Below, in pieces: positions 61,485 to 64,000 of a stretch of DNA of 64,000 nt. This DNA is from Polymorphobacter fuscus. GTDB lineage: Bacteria; Pseudomonadota; Alphaproteobacteria; Sphingomonadales; Sphingomonadaceae. The position numbers and the translations under genes were made by a program. The notes under the pieces were generated by a model, which did not search any database, was not told where the DNA came from, and saw only the letters and a program-made list of their open reading frames with translations. The stretch covers positions 1,116,001 to 1,180,000 of the forward strand of contig NZ_JAATJI010000001.1 of NCBI RefSeq assembly GCF_011927825.1. The letters run 5' to 3'. Positions within the stretch are counted from its first letter, which is position 1. Each line of letters starts with the position of its first letter.

Positions 61485-63668
61485 TCACGCCATCGACGGC
61501 AGCGTGTCGAGGTGCTTTTCGAGCGTGATCGGATAATCGCGCACGCGCACGCCGGTGGCATTGTAGATGGCATTCGCGATTGCCGCCGCGACGCCGGAGA
61601 TGCCGAGCTCGCCGACGCCCTTGGCCTTCATCGGCGACGAGATCGGGTCGACTTCGTCGAGAAACACCACCTCCTGGTGCGGGATATCGGCGTGGACCGG
61701 GACCTCATAGGCCGCGAGATCGTGGTTGACGAAAAAGCCGAAGCGCTTGTCGACGGCAAGTTCCTCCATCAACGCGGCACCGACGCCCATCGTCATCGCG
61801 CCGATCACCTGGCTGCGCGCCGACTTGGGGTTGAGGATGCGGCCCGCCGCGCACACCGCCAGCATCCGCCGCACCCGCACTTCGCCGGTCATCGCATGGA
61901 CGCCGACTTCGACGAAATGGCCGCCGAAGGTCGACTGCTGATAGGCTTCCGACAGCTTGTCGAATTCGATCGTGTCCTCCGCCACCAGTTCGCCGGCGTC
62001 GCGCAACGGCGCACTGCGCCGCCCGACCGAAACGCGGCCATCGGTAAAGTCGGCATCGGCCGAGTTGAACCCGAGCTTTTGCGCCACCGCCTCGCGCAGC
62101 TTGACACACGCCGCATAGACGCCCGCCGTCGCGCTGTTGCCGCCCCATTGCCCGCCCGACCCGGCCGAAACCGGGAAAGCCGAATCGCCCAACCGGACCT
62201 GGACCTTGTCGATTGGCACGCCCATCATCTCGGCCGCGGTCTGGGCGATGATGGTGTAGCTGCCGGTGCCGATGTCGGTCATGTCGGTCTCGACGGTGAT
62301 GCTGCCGTCCTTTTCCAGCCGCACGCGCGCACCGGAACTCTGGACCATGTTGTTGCGGAACGCCGATGCGACGCCCATGCCGACCAGCCAGTCGCCGTCG
62401 CGGCGCGTGCCGGGCTTCCGGCGCTGGTCCCAACCGAATTTCGCCGCACCGTCCTCGAGACATTTGACCAGCTGCCGCTGCGAAAACGGCCGTTCGGGCT
62501 TCATCGGATCGACCTGGGTGTCGTTGATGATGCGGAACTGCACCGGGTCCATGCCCAGGGTCTCCGCCATTTCGTCCATGGCAATTTCGAGAGCCATCAT
62601 CCCCGGGGCTTCCCCCGGCGCGCGCATGGCATTGCCTTCGGGCAGATCGAGCACCGCCAGCCGCAGCTTGGTCATGCGGTTCGCGCCGGCATAGAGCAGC
62701 TGCGTCTGTGCGGTCGCGGTTTCGGGGTCGCCGCCCGGCAGATTGCCCGACCAGCTTTCATGGCCGATCGCCGTGATCTTGCCATCCCGGCCGGCGCCGA
62801 TGCGGATGCGCTGGCGCGTCGCCGGGCGGTGGGTGGTGTTATTGAAGATCTGCGGGCGTGCCAAGGCGATCTTGACCGGCCGTCCGGTCGCACGCGCCGC
62901 CAGCGCGGCCAGGATCGCGTCGGACCGGGTGAACAGCTTGCCGCCGAAACCGCCGCCGATATAGGGCGACACGATGCGGACATCGGCCTTCGGGATCCCC
63001 AGGGTTTCCGCCGTATCGCTCGTCGCCCAGTCGATCATCTGATGGGAGGTCCAGATCGTCAGCTTCTGGCCTTCCCAGGCGGCGATCGATGCGTGCGGTT
63101 CCATCATCGCATGCGACTGGTCGGGGGTTTCGTAACGCGCATCGAACTTGACGGGCGAAGCCGCAAACGCCGCAGCAAAATCGCCATGGCTCTTGTCGGG
63201 TTCTTCCTTGGGCATGGTGCCGGAGGCGGCAACGGCAGCGAGGTCATATTTGCCATCGGCGCGCGTATAGTTGACCCGCACCAGCTTGGCCGCATGGCGC
63301 GCCTGTTCGAACGTTTCGGCGACGACGATCGCGACCGCCTGGTGATAATGCTGGATTTCCGGCCCGCCGAGCAGCCTGGCGGCGTTGCGCTTGGACTTGC
63401 CAAGCGTCCCCGCATCGGCGGCGGTGACCACACCGATCACGCCGGGCGCCGCCTTGGCATCCGCCAGGTCGATCGACTTGATCCGGCCCTTGGCGATGGC
63501 GCTGCCGACGATCCAGCCATAGGCCTGGTTCGGAACGACATCGTGGCGCTCATAGGCATAAGGCGCGCGGCCGCTGGTCTTCAGCGGTCCGTCGATGCGG
63601 TCGAGCGGCTGGCCGACGACCTTCAGCCGGTCGATCGGGTTCTGCCCGGCGGGGGTATCGAACTTCAT
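61485..63668 (-). CDS. Xanthine dehydrogenase-family molybdopterin-binding subunit (PaoC-like)
   Basis: The 727-aa large subunit of a molybdenum hydroxylase carries the Moco-binding GGGFGGK near residue 255, RAPGEAPG near 355, and the catalytic Glu in [10 protein letters not shown] near 690. It resembles PaoC/YagR aldehyde oxidoreductases, which oxidise aromatic aldehydes. The FAD subunit gene lies just upstream; the 2Fe-2S subunit gene would be further right, outside the window. No twin-arginine signal is seen on this subunit. Confidence 0.92.
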   Translation of the reverse strand: MKFDTPAGQNPIDRLKVVGQPLDRIDGPLKTSGRAPYAYERHDVVPNQAYGWIVGSAIAKGRIKSIDLADAKAAPGVIGVVTAADAGTLGKSKRNAARLLGGPEIQHYHQAVAIVVAETFEQARHAAKLVRVNYTRADGKYDLAAVAASGTMPKEEPDKSHGDFAAAFAASPVKFDARYETPDQSHAMMEPHASIAAWEGQKLTIWTSHQMIDWATSDTAETLGIPKADVRIVSPYIGGGFGGKLFTRSDAILAALAARATGRPVKIALARPQIFNNTTHRPATRQRIRIGAGRDGKITAIGHESWSGNLPGGDPETATAQTQLLYAGANRMTKLRLAVLDLPEGNAMRAPGEAPGMMALEIAMDEMAETLGMDPVQFRIINDTQVDPMKPERPFSQRQLVKCLEDGAAKFGWDQRRKPGTRRDGDWLVGMGVASAFRNNMVQSSGARVRLEKDGSITVETDMTDIGTGSYTIIAQTAAEMMGVPIDKVQVRLGDSAFPVSAGSGGQWGGNSATAGVYAACVKLREAVAQKLGFNSADADFTDGRVSVGRRSAPLRDAGELVAEDTIEFDKLSEAYQQSTFGGHFVEVGVHAMTGEVRVRRMLAVCAAGRILNPKSARSQVIGAMTMGVGAALMEELAVDKRFGFFVNHDLAAYEVPVHADIPHQEVVFLDEVDPISSPMKAKGVGELGISGVAAAIANAIYNATGVRVRDYPITLEKHLDTLPSMA

Positions 63669-64000
63669 GCCCGCGTCCCTTTACTTGCCTGTGCGATCGC
63701 GGCGCCGATGGCGCGCTCCGTCAACATGACCTTGAACTGATTGTCCTGCGTCGGCCGCGCGCCGGCCAGCAGCGGCCCGGCAACGGCCTTGGCCCCTTGC
63801 GGCAACGCCGCATCGGCGGCTTCGACCCGCCACGGCTTGGGCGCGATGCCGCCGATGGCGACGCGCCCGCTGCCATCGGGCTGGACGACCGCTGCGACCG
63901 ACACCAGCGCAAAGGCATAGGACGCGCGGTCGCGGACCTTTTGATAGACATGCACGCCGCCGATCGGCTTGGGCAGCGTCACCGCCGTGATGAGTTCGCC
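63665..64000 (-). CDS. Molybdenum hydroxylase FAD-binding subunit, C-terminal part only
   Basis: The frame is open from the window edge and ends at 63665, 4-bp overlapping the PaoC-like gene. The visible 111 residues ([47 protein letters not shown]) are the CO dehydrogenase flavoprotein C-terminal-like domain. The N-terminal FAD-binding domain is beyond the edge. Confidence 0.88.
   Translation of the reverse strand, partial: GELITAVTLPKPIGGVHVYQKVRDRASYAFALVSVAAVVQPDGSGRVAIGGIAPKPWRVEAADAALPQGAKAVAGPLLAGARPTQDNQFKVMLTERAIGAAIAQASKGTRA

Overview
The window is GC-rich DNA (coding third positions are almost all G or C) from an alphaproteobacterium. The gene content suggests Sphingomonadales with a phototrophic, aerobic-to-microoxic lifestyle: a gene-transfer-agent-like terminase/portal block, an Ate/Bpt arginyltransferase, bchE and bchJ of bacteriochlorophyll synthesis, red-type (form IC) RuBisCO, and short palindromic repeats of the kind common in sphingomonads. 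The order-level assignment is inference. I recognised no rRNA or tRNA gene and no CRISPR array.

Region 1 (1-3100, minus strand) holds a small terminase candidate, a large terminase and an HK97-type portal running off the left edge. A strong -35 element and a terminator-like hairpin precede them. Region 2 (3326-4261) is an A+T-richer single-gene patch coding for a proteasome-like Ntn-hydrolase candidate. Region 3 (4297-13297) contains acyl-CoA and acid metabolism (crotonase, thiolase, DUF1254 protein, ThDP decarboxylase, SAM-dependent enzyme, CaiB transferase), a DUF4239 membrane protein and S-formylglutathione hydrolase. Region 4 (13467-21593) has frmA, a cold-shock protein with a divergent IF-1, an exported amidohydrolase, a GarR-like/FAH pair, a thioesterase, threonine dehydratase and two low-GC orphan genes. 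Region 5 (21883-29897) is housekeeping: bpt, pgi, rnc, era, a fasciclin protein, recO and parC.

Region 6 (29959-50061, plus strand) is a long run of tightly packed genes: cbbF-cbbP-cbbA-cbbL-cbbS-cbbX, then a complete 13-gene complex I operon nuoA-B-CD-E-F-G-H-I-J-K-L-M-N. Region 7 (50058-61481) collects oxygen-independent versions of key enzymes: hemN (followed by a split ThrE-like exporter), bchE-bchJ, class II ribonucleotide reductase nrdJ, and ubiT-ubiU-ubiV with a UbiH/UbiM-type hydroxylase. Region 8 (61485-64000, minus strand) is a molybdenum hydroxylase large subunit and the end of its FAD subunit, cut by the right edge.

The most interesting pattern is regulatory. The promoters of cbbF, hemN/bchE and ubiT each carry a site of the form TTGATCTG-N2-KCAA, which fits FNR/FixK-type boxes, while nrdJ has two NrdR-like boxes 32 bp apart. 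This suggests one oxygen-responsive programme joining CO2 fixation, a dedicated complex I, haem and bacteriochlorophyll synthesis and ubiquinone synthesis, with dNTP supply under separate NrdR control. The boxes are read directly from the sequence; the regulon is inference.
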